Part shown: piece by piece, positions 1-9,091 of the stretch
Position numbering within the stretch: position 1 is the first letter of the stretch
Layout: the number at the start of each line of letters is the position of its first letter
Origin: DAOMNN01 sp050486545
GTDB taxonomy: Bacteria; Pseudomonadota; Gammaproteobacteria; Burkholderiales; Rhodocyclaceae
Direction of reading: 5' to 3'
Length of the DNA stretch: 64,000 nt
Assembly (NCBI GenBank): GCA_050486545.1
Contig: JBJHDM010000006.1
Coordinates: 1 to 64,000, forward strand
Translations under genes and position numbers: made by a program
Notes under the pieces: generated by a model
What the model saw: only the letters and a program-made list of their open reading frames with translations
The model's database searches: none
Told to the model about the DNA's origin: nothing

Positions 1-494
1 TGCTCGGCGAGGCACGCGGCGTCGCCTCGTCGATCCCGCCCAAGCTCATGACCGTCCTCAGCGACGAAATCAGCAAGGGCGGCCCCGAAGGCGCCATCGG
101 CGTGTGCCGTGACAAGGCGCCCGAAATGGCCAAGGCTGCCTCCGAACAGACCGGCTGGGGCATCCGCCGCGTCAGCATGAAGAACCGCAATCCCAAAGCG
201 GTCCCCGATCCCTGGGAGCAGGCCGTACTGGAAGAATTCGAGCAGCGCGCGGCGGCCGGCGAGAACCTGATGGAGCTAGAGAAAGGCGAAGTCGTGACCG
301 AAGGCGACCGCAAGTTCTTCCGCTACATGAAGGCCCTGCCGACGCAGGAGGTGTGCATGAACTGCCACGGCACCGCGGAACGGATCAGTGCAGCCGTCCA
401 GGCCGAACTGGCGAGCCACTATCCCCAAGACAAGGCGGTCGGCTACCAGATCGGCCAGATCCGCGGGGCGCTCACCCTGCGCAAGCCGCTTTGA
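1..494 (+). CDS. Haem c protein, DUF3365 (Tll0287-like) family, 5' end outside window
   Basis: The reading frame is open from the window edge (first full codon at base 3) to a TGA at 492, so the N-terminus, including any signal peptide, is missing. The visible part has the pattern of the DUF3365 family: a GGPEGAIGVC segment, an Asn-Pro-rich stretch (KNRNPKAVPDPW), and a single haem c motif CMNCH followed by GTAE. Proteins of this family are usually periplasmic or membrane-anchored haem sensor or redox modules. The next gene starts 57 bases on with its own ribosome site, so cotranscription is possible but not shown. The family call rests on motif recognition only; the exact role is unknown. 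Confidence 0.75.
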   Translation, partial: LGEARGVASSIPPKLMTVLSDEISKGGPEGAIGVCRDKAPEMAKAASEQTGWGIRRVSMKNRNPKAVPDPWEQAVLEEFEQRAAAGENLMELEKGEVVTEGDRKFFRYMKALPTQEVCMNCHGTAERISAAVQAELASHYPQDKAVGYQIGQIRGALTLRKPL

Positions 495-550
495 CCGGAT
501 CGCATTGAATCAATGCCCGATTCTGCAGCACAACCCACAAAGGGGGAGAC

Positions 551-1768
551 ATGAACCTCAAGAACCTTTCCGTACTGCTCGCCATGGCAGGCCTTTCCTG
601 TTCGGCCTTTGCCACCAGCGGTTACTTCTCGCACGGCTACGGCATCAAGTCCAAGGGGATGGCCGGGGTCGGCATCGCCTACGGCCAGGATGCGCTCGCC
701 GCCGCCACGAACCCGGCCAACATGGTGCTGGTTGGCGGGCGCTGGGACGTTGGAGTCGATTACTTCCGGCCGCAGCGCAAATCGGCAATTACCGGGCTGG
801 GCTCGTTCGACGGCAACGACTCGGAGAACTATCTCATTCCCGAGTTCGGCTACAACCGAATGATCAGCGACACGATGTCGGTCGGTGTATCGGTGTACGG
901 GAATGGTGGCATGGCTACCGACTACAAGGATCTGAATTCGTCACCTGCGGCCCTCGGTATCGGCAACCTCGGCGTGGATCTTTCGCAGCTCTTCATCGCA
1001 CCCACGCTGTCCATGAAGCTCAACGAGTATCATGCAGTAGGGGTGAGCCTGAAGATCGCCTATCAGCGCTTCAAGGCCTTTGGCATCCAGGGCATCTGCG
1101 GTGCACCGATGATGTCGACCAGCCCAACCCATTGCAGCAACAAGGGCTATGACGGGTCGTGGGGATACGGACTCGGCTTGGGATGGACGGGCCAGGTCAC
1201 GCCGACCCTGAGCTTGGGGGCGGTTTACCAGACCCGCACCTACATGCAGAAGTTCAGCAAGTACAAGGGACTGTTCGCGGAGAAGGGTGACTTCGACATC
1301 CCGGCAAGCTATGGTGTCGGCATGGCTTGGCAGGCGACACCCGCGCTGCTGGTCGCGGCCGATATCCAGCACATGAAATACGGCAGCGTGCGCTCGATCG
1401 CCAACAAGATGCTCGAGGGCGGGCCGCTCGGCGCAGAGAACGGTGCGGGATTCGGCTGGAAGGACGTGACCGCGTACAAGCTCGGAATTTCCTACGACGT
1501 CAGCGAGAAACTGACGCTGCGTGCCGGTTACAGCTGGAACGACGAGCCGTATTCCGGCGACGAGACCTTCTTCAACATCCTGGCCCCGGGGGTGATCAAG
1601 CGGCACGCGACGCTGGGTGCGACCTGGCAGCTTGCCGGCGGGGGTGAACTGTCACTGGCCTACATGCACGCCTTCAAGAACACCATCAAGGGCAAGGGTG
1701 CGAGCACGGGCATCTCCAACACGATGTACCAGGACTCGCTCGGCATCGCATACGGGCGGCGGTTCTGA
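551..1768 (+). CDS. Outer-membrane porin, OmpP1/FadL family
   Basis: The 405-residue product starts with a typical Sec signal peptide (hydrophobic core LSVLLAMAGLSCSAFA, likely cut after AFA) and the mature part begins TSGYFSHGYG, the short N-terminal segment typical of FadL-type barrels. The remainder alternates short polar and aromatic strands and ends with phenylalanine (YGRRF), as outer-membrane beta-barrels do. NPANM near residue 57 is the conserved NPA segment of the family. FadL homologues import long-chain fatty acids or other hydrophobic compounds; the substrate here is unknown. The start at 551 is preceded by GGGGGAGAC. A strong inverted repeat follows the stop and probably ends transcription. 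Confidence 0.88.
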   Translation: MNLKNLSVLLAMAGLSCSAFATSGYFSHGYGIKSKGMAGVGIAYGQDALAAATNPANMVLVGGRWDVGVDYFRPQRKSAITGLGSFDGNDSENYLIPEFGYNRMISDTMSVGVSVYGNGGMATDYKDLNSSPAALGIGNLGVDLSQLFIAPTLSMKLNEYHAVGVSLKIAYQRFKAFGIQGICGAPMMSTSPTHCSNKGYDGSWGYGLGLGWTGQVTPTLSLGAVYQTRTYMQKFSKYKGLFAEKGDFDIPASYGVGMAWQATPALLVAADIQHMKYGSVRSIANKMLEGGPLGAENGAGFGWKDVTAYKLGISYDVSEKLTLRAGYSWNDEPYSGDETFFNILAPGVIKRHATLGATWQLAGGGELSLAYMHAFKNTIKGKGASTGISNTMYQDSLGIAYGRRF

Positions 1769-1779
1769 GCAGGTCGCAA

Positions 1780-1815
1780 GCGGGCTGCCTCGGCAGCCCG
1801 CCGGCCAGGCTCTTC
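1780..1815 (+). terminator. Probable terminator after the FadL-type gene
   Basis: A perfect inverted repeat with 10-base arms (GCGGGCTGCC and GGCAGCCCGC) and a two-base loop lies at 1780-1801, twelve bases after the stop codon. It is followed by a pyrimidine stretch (CTCTTCCCCTG) rather than a clean T-run, so it is an imperfect intrinsic terminator. It separates the porin gene from the dioxygenase gene downstream. Confidence 0.6.
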
Positions 1816-1839
1816 CCCTGCCACGCAACACCCGGCAAC

Positions 1840-2739
1840 ATGGCAATCATGATGACCCTTACCAACCCCTTCGACCTGCATGACGACCAGGCCTACGCGC
1901 GCTGGCGCGAAGCCAAGCTCGAGGCGCATCCGGCCCGCGTGGAGGAACTCGTCGTCGAGGTCGCCGACCCGCGCCGGCTGACCGAGGCGGAACGGGAAGC
2001 GATCTCCGAACGCGTACGCAGGGCCAACATGGCGATCTACGTGAGCCCGCATCGCGAGGCCGACAAGGACCTGCCGCGCAGCATCGGCCGCCAGTTCGGA
2101 CTCGTGCGTCTGGACGCGAACTGGCTCGCCGACGAGGACGGGATCAGCAGCCTGACCGTGAGCGAAGGCGGCGACCGGGTGGACTTCATCCCCTATACCA
2201 ACCACGGCATCCGCTGGCATACCGACGGCTACTACAACCCGCCGGATCGACGGATCCTGGCCATGGTCCTGCATTGCGTCCAGGATGCCGCCCACGGCGG
2301 GGACAACGCGTTGCTCGACCACGAGATCGCCTACCTGCTGCTGCGCGACCAGGACCCCGGCCATATCGAGGCGCTGATGGCCCCGGACGCGATGACGATA
2401 CCCGAGCGCTGCGATGCGCAAGGCGTATCGCGGCCGGCAGAGACCGGACCGGTGTTCATCGTCGATTCGCGCAGCGGGCACCTGCACATGCGCTATACCG
2501 CTCGCACGCGCAGCATCGAATGGAAACAGGATGCCGCAACCCTGGCCGCCGTGGCCGCACTGGAGGCGATTCTCGCCAGCGAATCGCCGTTCATCTTCCG
2601 CACACGGCTTACGCCTGGAGCGGGGCTTCTCTGCAACAACGTCCTGCATGACCGCTCGGCGTTCGAGGATCACCCCGGACGGCCACGCCTGCTGTTCCGC
2701 GCACGCTACCACGACGCACTCGACTGCGGAGGCGGCTGA
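1840..2739 (+). CDS. TauD/TfdA-family Fe(II)/2-oxoglutarate dioxygenase
   Basis: The 299-residue protein carries the double-stranded beta-helix iron site: WHTDGYY gives the HxD pair near residues 127-129, and the distal histidine is in NNVLHDRSAF followed by the 2-oxoglutarate-binding arginine in RPRLLFRARY. The family hydroxylates small molecules such as taurine or gamma-butyrobetaine while decarboxylating 2-oxoglutarate. The substrate cannot be read from sequence. If it were a sulfonate, the sulfite released would feed the neighbouring SoeABC enzyme, but that is speculation. The start is uncertain (ATGs at 1840, 1849 and 1852, none with a good ribosome site). A 75-residue gene follows two bases after the stop, implying translational coupling. 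Confidence 0.8.
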   Translation: MAIMMTLTNPFDLHDDQAYARWREAKLEAHPARVEELVVEVADPRRLTEAEREAISERVRRANMAIYVSPHREADKDLPRSIGRQFGLVRLDANWLADEDGISSLTVSEGGDRVDFIPYTNHGIRWHTDGYYNPPDRRILAMVLHCVQDAAHGGDNALLDHEIAYLLLRDQDPGHIEALMAPDAMTIPERCDAQGVSRPAETGPVFIVDSRSGHLHMRYTARTRSIEWKQDAATLAAVAALEAILASESPFIFRTRLTPGAGLLCNNVLHDRSAFEDHPGRPRLLFRARYHDALDCGGG

Positions 2740-2741
2740 CC

Positions 2742-2969
2742 ATGCCCTACTACATCTACCGCATCACCGAAGCCCCGATCCGGATCGTGAGCAAGGTCGA
2801 GGAACACGCGGCTTTCCGGACGGCCCGGGAACGCGCGAAAATTCTGCGTGCAGAATTGAGCCCGGACGATCCGGGCGCAATCAAGATGATCTTCGCCGAG
2901 ACCGAACTGCACGCCGAGGACCTGCTGTCCCAGGTGCGGGAAACCCCCCAGGGTCCCGGCGACGACTGA
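2742..2969 (+). CDS. Small conserved-looking protein, function unknown
   Basis: This 75-residue acidic protein (start MPYYIYRITEAPIRI) begins two bases after the dioxygenase stop, and its ribosome site (GGAGG, 2728-2735 region) lies inside the end of that gene, so the two are almost certainly coexpressed. It has no signal peptide, membrane segment or cysteine. A basic helix (ARERAKILRAEL) is followed by an acidic helical tail ending GPGDD, consistent with a small soluble partner protein. I do not recognise the family. Coupling and codon use like its neighbours support a real gene. Confidence 0.65.
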   Translation: MPYYIYRITEAPIRIVSKVEEHAAFRTARERAKILRAELSPDDPGAIKMIFAETELHAEDLLSQVRETPQGPGDD

Positions 2970-3006
2970 ACGGCGGATTTCCCGCACCCGGCGGCCGGAG
3001 AACCAT

Positions 3007-4125
3007 GTGCCACGGCGCAACGTCAAACGGCCCATACGGTGCCAAGCGCGAGCCAAGCCCATGTCCCGGATGTCAGAAACCGAGCTCCGACCCTTGATCG
3101 AAGCGGTGCGCACGAACTGCCACATCGCCGACGCGCGCCACGCTCGCGACATGACGATGTGCAACTACCTGCTGGGCATGCGCGAGCTGTATCGCTGGGA
3201 ACGCGGCCTGCCCCTGGCGCACCCGCTGTCGCGACAGGAGATCGGCGACTGGCTGACACGTCGCGAAGCGCATTGGGAAGGCCTCGAGCATCGGAACTTC
3301 ATCGACATACCGGTGTGCGGAACCCGCTTCGAGCCCTTCGACATCGCCGGCATCAACACGGCGCTGATCGAACTCGGCCTGGTCTATGGCGCCGGGCTCG
3401 GACGTTTCGGCGCACCACATTTCTTTCTCGGCGACCTGCTCCGCAGCGAGCGGCGCGAAGGCCTGCACATTCTGGTCTCCGGAGCCGAGCTCGCCCGCGA
3501 CCTGCACGCGGCGCCAGCGGCCTTCCGCGACGGCGCAGTATTCCTGCGCCAGGATGCGCTGCGTCGCTGGCTGTGGGAGAAGATGGAAATCTGGGGCGTG
3601 CGCCGGGCCGACGGCGCACTGAAATCGGCATTCGACTGCTACGGCTTCGAGGAGGATTCAGAATCTGCACTCGAACGGATGGCCGAGCGCGAAAGCGAAA
3701 CCCTGATCCTGCACGAGATCGGCGAAAGTCTCGCAGAGCCGATACTGGGGCCCGCCTGGCAAGACATGCTCGGAAGCTTCTCCGGACGCCGCGCCGAACT
3801 GCTCGCCCGCGCGGTGCGCGACCACCTTGCAGATTGCCTGTGGACCTTGCCGAAGCTGATCGAGCGCGAGGCGTGGTGCTCGCTGCATTTCTATTTCGCG
3901 AACTTCGAGGGCGTTCGCAGCCTCCTCTTCCCCCGCCTGGAACGGGCCTACCAGGCCTGGCGCGAAACGGACCGCTCCGAAGCGCTGGACGATGCGGTGG
4001 CCGACGGACGCCGTCACTGGACGGACGTCGCCCTGCGACTCCTGGCGTTGCACCGTGAGGAGGCCGAACGGGCCGAAGCGATTTTCGACGGCTGGGTGAC
4101 CGATCCGCGGGAACTGACCCTCTGA
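3007..4125 (+). CDS. Uncharacterised soluble protein (resembles the Sfum_1244 group)
   Basis: The product has 372 residues from a GTG at 3007, which has GGAG six bases upstream; in-frame ATGs at 3061 and 3070 would give 354 or 351 residues and match the apparent conserved start (SETELRPLIEAV) but lack a ribosome site. The conserved-looking N-terminal block reads CHIADARHARDMTMCNYLL with a following REL-Y-RWE. The protein is helical with no membrane segment. I recall similar proteins in sulfate reducers and sulfur oxidisers under the label Sfum_1244 family, with no known function; this is memory, not a search result. The gene is the last of a three-gene plus-strand set and ends four bases from the stop of soeC on the other strand. 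Confidence 0.7.
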   Translation: MPRRNVKRPIRCQARAKPMSRMSETELRPLIEAVRTNCHIADARHARDMTMCNYLLGMRELYRWERGLPLAHPLSRQEIGDWLTRREAHWEGLEHRNFIDIPVCGTRFEPFDIAGINTALIELGLVYGAGLGRFGAPHFFLGDLLRSERREGLHILVSGAELARDLHAAPAAFRDGAVFLRQDALRRWLWEKMEIWGVRRADGALKSAFDCYGFEEDSESALERMAERESETLILHEIGESLAEPILGPAWQDMLGSFSGRRAELLARAVRDHLADCLWTLPKLIEREAWCSLHFYFANFEGVRSLLFPRLERAYQAWRETDRSEALDDAVADGRRHWTDVALRLLALHREEAERAEAIFDGWVTDPRELTL

Positions 4126-4129
4126 GTTC

Positions 4130-5107
4130 TCAGCCGATCGACTGGTAGTACAGGTTCTGCGGATGATTGGCCTGCGCAAAGAAGTACCAGCGCTCGGCAA
4201 TCAGCCCGACGTACTGGACCAGGAACGCAGCGACCGGCAACACCGGAGACTGAAAGGCCCAGCCCCCCGCAAGCAGCAGCAGCGGAAGCGGAAAGCTCAA
4301 CAGCAGAAACGACCACTTCACGGCACGCAAGGCCTCGGGAGTGCGGCCGTGGAAGAACTCGCGCGTGTTGAACGAACCGCCCATCGAACCCTGGGAGCGC
4401 TGCGTGATGTGGGGGTGCTTGATCCCAATTGCGTTCTGCACGGTGGACGCTCCCCGCAGCTTCGCGTTGCGGACCAGCGAGGCCGCCCGGCCAGCAAAGG
4501 CGATCACGGTCAGGATCATGGCCCACCCAGCCAGGAAGGTCGCGATTCCGGGCGCGATGAAGGCAGCCAGTGCCGTGGCCAGCACGAAACCCGAGGCACC
4601 TCCGAGCAGCGTGTAGTTGAGCACGGTGAGCGGTGAATGCCATTCGCGCAGGAAACGCAGGCAGGCGTAGATCATCGCCGTGCACACGAACAGGGCGAAG
4701 GCGAGCAGCGTGCCGGCAACCCCGACGATCGCGGTGAGGTTCACCGGAGTGCCCGATGGCAAGGTCAGCAGCAGCGGATTGAAATCGAGCAGATGGGCCG
4801 CGCCATACACGAACACGACGCCCATGAAGGCCGGAAGCACGATCACTTCCCGGGACAGCCACGAGGTGCGCCACTGCGAGGCGGCCCGCCACGCCCGTTC
4901 CGGGTGACCGAGGTGGAAGAACGAGGCGAGCAGCCCGGCCGCCAGCAGCCCCAGTGCGAGCAGGCTGCCGGCCGCATAGAAGCTTCGGTGCTGCATGGGC
5001 AGCAGGTCGAAGGCCGCATAGGACTCGACCGTGAACAACGCCAGGAACAGGCCTTGCCCAGCACCGATCAGCGTGGTCAGCAAGATGACCGAAAAGGCGG
5101 GATTCAT
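4130..5107 (-). CDS. soeC: SoeC, membrane anchor of sulfite dehydrogenase (DmsC/NrfD-like)
   Basis: The 325-residue protein is almost wholly hydrophobic, with about eight membrane-spanning segments and the DmsC-type motif FHLGHPERAWRA after the second helix. It is the quinone-reactive anchor of the cytoplasm-facing SoeABC enzyme, passing electrons from sulfite oxidation to the quinone pool. The gene follows soeB after 22 bases and ends the soeABC operon. Its stop codon lies only four bases from the stop of the convergent gene at 3007-4125 with no visible terminator between. Assignment rests on the soeA-soeB-soeC order in a sulfur-oxidation context; the same fold serves polysulfide or DMSO reductases. 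Confidence 0.88.
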   Translation of the reverse strand: MNPAFSVILLTTLIGAGQGLFLALFTVESYAAFDLLPMQHRSFYAAGSLLALGLLAAGLLASFFHLGHPERAWRAASQWRTSWLSREVIVLPAFMGVVFVYGAAHLLDFNPLLLTLPSGTPVNLTAIVGVAGTLLAFALFVCTAMIYACLRFLREWHSPLTVLNYTLLGGASGFVLATALAAFIAPGIATFLAGWAMILTVIAFAGRAASLVRNAKLRGASTVQNAIGIKHPHITQRSQGSMGGSFNTREFFHGRTPEALRAVKWSFLLLSFPLPLLLLAGGWAFQSPVLPVAAFLVQYVGLIAERWYFFAQANHPQNLYYQSIG

Positions 5108-5129
5108 GTCGGATCGCTCTCCTTGCCGC

Positions 5130-5861
5130 TCACCATGAGGTCACGTCGTCGAGCGACGGCTCCTGCTTGGCCGGTCGCGGCAGCTTCGCATCGATCTTGA
5201 GCGGATTGTCCGCACGGACCAGTTCGTCCTCGTGGATGCTGACCCGCGTCTTGCGCCGTGGCAGGTAATGATTGGCCGGACGCGTGCCGAGCTCGGGCAT
5301 GAGCGGGTAGCCGCCCTCCTCCCGGATCGCCCGCGACACGACCGACTCGGGATCGTGGATGTCGCCGAACAGCCTCGCGCTGGTCGGGCAGGCGAGCACG
5401 CAGGCCGGCTTGCGATCGCGCTCGGGCAAGGCGGCATCGTAGATCCGGTCGACGCACAGCGTGCACTTCTTCATCACCTTGTTCTGCTCGTCGATTTCGC
5501 GCGCACCGTATGGGCAGGCCCACGAGCAGTACTTGCAGCCGATGCACTTGTCGTAATCGACGAGCACGATTCCGTCCTCGGCCCGCTTGTACGATGCGCC
5601 CGTGGGGCAGACCGGCACGCACGGCGGGTCTTCGCAGTGCAGGCAGGACTTCGGGAAATGGACCGTCTCCGTGTTGGGGAAGGTTCCGACTTCGAAGGTC
5701 TGCACGCGGTTGAAGAAGGTGCCGGTCGGATCGGCGCCGTAGGGCCGCTCGTCGGGCATCGGGCCAGCGGCGCCGGAGGTGTTCCACTCCTTGCAGCTCG
5801 TCACGCAGGCGTGGCAGCCGACGCACACATTCAGGTCGATGACCAGGGCAAGCTGTGTCAT
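5130..5861 (-). CDS. soeB: SoeB, iron-sulfur subunit of sulfite dehydrogenase
   Basis: The 243-residue protein has the four cysteine groups of a DmsB-type electron-transfer subunit: CVGCHACVTSCK near the N-terminus, CLHCEDPPCVPVCPTGA, CIGCKYCSWACPYGA, and CTLCVDRI followed by CVLACP, enough for four [4Fe-4S] clusters. It has no signal peptide, consistent with the cytoplasmic orientation of SoeABC. It carries electrons from the molybdenum subunit SoeA to the membrane anchor SoeC. The gene begins 16 bases after soeA. Confidence 0.92.
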   Translation of the reverse strand: MTQLALVIDLNVCVGCHACVTSCKEWNTSGAAGPMPDERPYGADPTGTFFNRVQTFEVGTFPNTETVHFPKSCLHCEDPPCVPVCPTGASYKRAEDGIVLVDYDKCIGCKYCSWACPYGAREIDEQNKVMKKCTLCVDRIYDAALPERDRKPACVLACPTSARLFGDIHDPESVVSRAIREEGGYPLMPELGTRPANHYLPRRKTRVSIHEDELVRADNPLKIDAKLPRPAKQEPSLDDVTSW

Positions 5862-5877
5862 GGACGGGCTCCTCCGT

Positions 5878-8775
5878 TCACTTCCGGCGACCGGCGAAGT
5901 ACGCCAGCCAGCGGTTGCGCACCCCCTGCGTGCCGGGATACGGATTCATCGGTGCGAACTGCGGTGCGCTCTCGGCCGGTTCGGAGTCCTCGGCCTTGTA
6001 GATCCGCACCCGCACGTCGTACCAGGCGGCCTGCCCCGTCACCGGATCGGAGTTCGACACGGTCATCCCCCCGTCCGGCAACTCCTCGGAGATCAGATGG
6101 TTGAGCAGGAAGCCGAGCCGCGACTCGTTGGCTTCGGGACCGAGATTCCAGGCCCCGCCGGCCTTGCCGATCGCATTCCAGGTCCACACCGTTCCGGGTT
6201 CGACGGCCTCGGTACAGCGGGCCATGCAGCGCACCCGTCCCCACTGCGATTCGACCCAGATCCAGTCGCCGTCGGAAATGCCGTTGACCCGCGCGGTCCG
6301 TGCGTTGACGTAGAGATAGTTGTGGGCATGAATCTGCCGCAGCCAGGCATTCTGCGAATCCCACGAGTGATACATCGCCATCGGGCGTTGCGTGACCGCC
6401 GCAAGCGGGTACTTGTGCTTGTCGGTCAGGCGCGTCTCGAGCGGATCGTAGTAGAAGGGCAACGGATCGAAGTAGGTGATCAGCCGCTCACGCAGATGCT
6501 CGGGCGGCTTGCGTGTGATGCCCTTGCCCTGGGCGGCGAGCCGGAACTTCTGCAGGACCTCCGAGTACAGGTGAATGAGAATCGGCTCTGCATGGCGGGT
6601 GATGCGATTGCGCTGCGACCACTCGAGATAGCCCTTGTTCCAGTTTCGCATGTACTGGTAGGAGCGCGGCAGCTCGTAGTGGAACACGCAGTTGTTCTGC
6701 GCATACATCTCCCACTGGCGCGGATTGGGTTCGCCGCGCATGAACTTTTCGCCACCCTTGCCCCGCCACCCTGCGAGGAAACCGATGCCCGACCCCGGTT
6801 CGGTTTCGTAGTTCACGATGAAATCCGGATAGTCGCGGTACTTGCGTTGCCCATCGCGCGTAACGAAGGCGGGCAGCCCCAGGCGCGTGCCCAGTTCGAT
6901 CAGCACGTCCTGGAACGGCCTGCACTCGCCGGTCGGCGGCACCACCGGAATGCGCACCGAATCCACCGGACCGTCGAACTCGGAGATCGGCCGGTCAAGC
7001 ATCGACATGACGTCGTGGCGTTCGAGATAGGTCGTGTCGGGCAGGATCAGGTCCGCGAACGCGGTCATCTCGGACTGGAAGGCGTCACAGACGACCAGGA
7101 AGGGAATCCGGTACTCGCCTTCTTCGTCCCGGTCGTTGAGCATCTTGCGCACTTCGACCGTGTTCATCGTCGAATTCCAGGCCATGTTGGCCATGAAGAT
7201 GAGCAAGGTGTCGATGCGGTACGGATCGCCCCGCCACGCATTGGTGATGACGTTGTGCATCAGGCCATGGACCGACAGCGGATATTCCCACGAGAAGGCC
7301 TTGTCGATACGCACCGGGTTGCCATCTTCGTCGACGAACAGGTCGTCCGGTTCGGCCGGCCAGCCCAGGGCCATGCCGTCGAGCGGGTGGTTCGGCCGCA
7401 CCGCAAGCGGCGTGTTCGGGGTCTTCGCGCACGGCGGAATCGGGCGTGGGAATGGCGCCTTGTGGCGAAATCCGCCGGGGCGGTCGATCGTCCCCAGCAA
7501 GGTCATCAGGATGGAGAGGGTGCGGATGGTGTGGAAGCCGTTCGAGTGCGCAGCCAGCCCCCTCATCGCGTGAAATGCAACCGGATTGCCGGTGACCGTC
7601 TCGTGTTCCCGCCCCCAGGAATCGGTCCACGCGATCGGCAGTTCGATCTTCTGGTCGCGTGCGGTGATGCCCATCTCGTGGGCCAGCCGGGTGATCACCT
7701 CGGCCGGGATGCCGGTAATCCGGGCGGCCCATTCCGGCGTGTAGTCCTTCACCCGCTCCTGCAGCAGTTCGAAGGCCGGCTTGACCGGCGTACCGTCCGA
7801 AAGCGTGAAGTCTCCGCGCAGGAAGGGGTCCGCCCCTTCCGTGTGGGAGATCACCGGCCGGTCGGCATTGCGGTCCCACCAGAGCTTGTTCGGGGAATCC
7901 GGGCATCCTTCCTCCTCGGGCACCTCGGCCCGCAGGAACATGCCGAACTCATCGCTCCGTTCGTCCAGATTGACCAGCTGGCCAGCGTTGGTGTACCGGA
8001 CGAGGAACTCCCGGTCGTACAGCCCCTGCGCGATGATCTCATGCACGATGGCCAGCAGCAGCGCACCGTCCGTGCCGGGACGAATCGGCACCCATTCGTC
8101 GGCGATCGCCGAATAGCCCGTGCGCACCGGGTTGATGGAGATGAACCGGCCGCCGGCACGCTTGAACTTCGAGATCGCGATCTTCAGCGGGTTGGAGTGA
8201 TGATCCTCGGCGGTGCCGATCATCACGAACAGCCGGGCCCGATCCAGATCCGGCCCACCGAACTCCCAGAACGAACCGCCGATCGTGTAGATCATGCCGG
8301 CCGCCATGTTGACCGAGCAGAATCCTCCGTGCGCCGCATAGTTGGGGGTGCCGAACTGGCGCGCGAAAAGACCCGTCAGCGCCTGCATCTGGTCGCGCCC
8401 GGTGAACAGGGCGAACTTCTTCGGGTCGGTCGCACGGATCTTTCCGAGCCGCTCGGCGAGCATCGAGAAGGCCTCTTCCCATTCGATCGGCTCGAACTCG
8501 CCCGCGCCACGCTCGGATCCCGGCTTGCGCCGCAGCGGCCGGGTCAGCCGTGCCGGCGAGTATTGCTTCATGATCCCGGAACTTCCCTTGGCGCAGATCA
8601 CTCCCTTGTTCAGGGGATGATCGGGGTTTCCGTCGATGTAGCGGACCTCGCCGTCGCGCAGATGCACACGGATGCCGCAGCGACATGCGCACATGTAGCA
8701 GGTGGTCGTGCGGATCTCGGTGGCGGCGTCCGGGGCGGGTGACCCGATGGGATCGTGCAGCGGTGTCTCGGCCAT
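5878..8775 (-). CDS. soeA: SoeA, molybdopterin subunit of sulfite dehydrogenase
   Basis: The 965-residue protein belongs to the DMSO reductase family. The N-terminal [4Fe-4S] site is TTCYMCACRCGI with the fourth cysteine in GVICAKG, followed by the molybdopterin-guanine-dinucleotide domains and a C-terminal dinucleotide-binding lid. There is no Tat signal, which fits the cytoplasmic SoeABC enzyme and argues against exported polysulfide or thiosulfate reductases. The enzyme oxidises sulfite directly to sulfate. I chose the ATG at 8775 because it gives the normal family N-terminus; a longer frame to 8934 runs through the promoter region. A promoter module shared with sat and qmoA lies 57 bases upstream. 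Confidence 0.9.
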   Translation of the reverse strand: MAETPLHDPIGSPAPDAATEIRTTTCYMCACRCGIRVHLRDGEVRYIDGNPDHPLNKGVICAKGSSGIMKQYSPARLTRPLRRKPGSERGAGEFEPIEWEEAFSMLAERLGKIRATDPKKFALFTGRDQMQALTGLFARQFGTPNYAAHGGFCSVNMAAGMIYTIGGSFWEFGGPDLDRARLFVMIGTAEDHHSNPLKIAISKFKRAGGRFISINPVRTGYSAIADEWVPIRPGTDGALLLAIVHEIIAQGLYDREFLVRYTNAGQLVNLDERSDEFGMFLRAEVPEEEGCPDSPNKLWWDRNADRPVISHTEGADPFLRGDFTLSDGTPVKPAFELLQERVKDYTPEWAARITGIPAEVITRLAHEMGITARDQKIELPIAWTDSWGREHETVTGNPVAFHAMRGLAAHSNGFHTIRTLSILMTLLGTIDRPGGFRHKAPFPRPIPPCAKTPNTPLAVRPNHPLDGMALGWPAEPDDLFVDEDGNPVRIDKAFSWEYPLSVHGLMHNVITNAWRGDPYRIDTLLIFMANMAWNSTMNTVEVRKMLNDRDEEGEYRIPFLVVCDAFQSEMTAFADLILPDTTYLERHDVMSMLDRPISEFDGPVDSVRIPVVPPTGECRPFQDVLIELGTRLGLPAFVTRDGQRKYRDYPDFIVNYETEPGSGIGFLAGWRGKGGEKFMRGEPNPRQWEMYAQNNCVFHYELPRSYQYMRNWNKGYLEWSQRNRITRHAEPILIHLYSEVLQKFRLAAQGKGITRKPPEHLRERLITYFDPLPFYYDPLETRLTDKHKYPLAAVTQRPMAMYHSWDSQNAWLRQIHAHNYLYVNARTARVNGISDGDWIWVESQWGRVRCMARCTEAVEPGTVWTWNAIGKAGGAWNLGPEANESRLGFLLNHLISEELPDGGMTVSNSDPVTGQAAWYDVRVRIYKAEDSEPAESAPQFAPMNPYPGTQGVRNRWLAYFAGRRK

Positions 8776-9091
8776 CTTGGGGAGGCTCTCCGTTGGGTGG
8801 CTTGGGGGCCCGCGCGCAACCGGGCAGTCCCTATTAGGCGCAAGCAGGCCACCCATGTCCATACCCGGCTCGGGCAGCGGACCACTGCCCATGTGGGTAG
8901 GCCGGCATGCCGCGGCGTTCGATTCGGGAGGCAATGTGGGTACCGATGCACGGGATCCTGATTTCAGTCAAAGTTTGTCGCACGAATACGTGTTTTCCTC
9001 TATATTAGTTACGACTGAAGTATAGCGAGCTGCGGCTGCCGGACAGGCAAGCCACCGAAGCAGCCGAATTGATGGGAGCGAGGAGGAGTCG
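8776..9091. other. Divergent intergenic region soeA / histidine kinase gene
   Basis: This 316-base gap separates soeA (minus) from the kinase gene (plus). It holds the soe promoter module in its left half. On the right, a TATATT at 9001-9006 could be a -10 box for the kinase operon, but no convincing -35 lies at the right distance. A TACCGAT heptamer occurs at 8941. No gene is seen in it. Confidence 0.5.
8829..8900 (-). promoter_or_regulatory. soe promoter module (copy A of a three-copy module)
   Basis: Reading toward soeA, a near-palindrome CCCACATGGG (8888-8897) within CCTACCCACATGGGCAG is followed by TGGACA (8856-8861) and, 17 bases on, CCTAAT (8833-8838) in the string GCGCCTAATAG. The last two resemble sigma-70 -35 and -10 elements. 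The same order and nearly the same spacing recur upstream of qmoA and sat: 49, 50 and 49 bases between palindrome and -10 box. TACCC half-sites resemble NarL/FixJ-type heptamers, and a NarL-type regulator gene lies next door. The module is seen in the sequence; its function is inferred. Confidence 0.6.

Noticed and set aside
3005..3097. A 30-residue frame (start MCHGATSNG, with CPGC) whose ATG overlaps the GTG of the 3007 gene as ATGTG
   Set aside because: The ribosome site could serve either start, but the peptide has no conserved features and the GTG frame continues into a long gene. Recorded only as a possible leader peptide.
5779..8742. A 987-residue plus-strand open frame opposite soeA
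   Set aside because: It is the antisense shadow of soeA in GC-rich sequence. It has no family motifs, and its composition (Arg, His and Pro rich) is typical of shadow frames.
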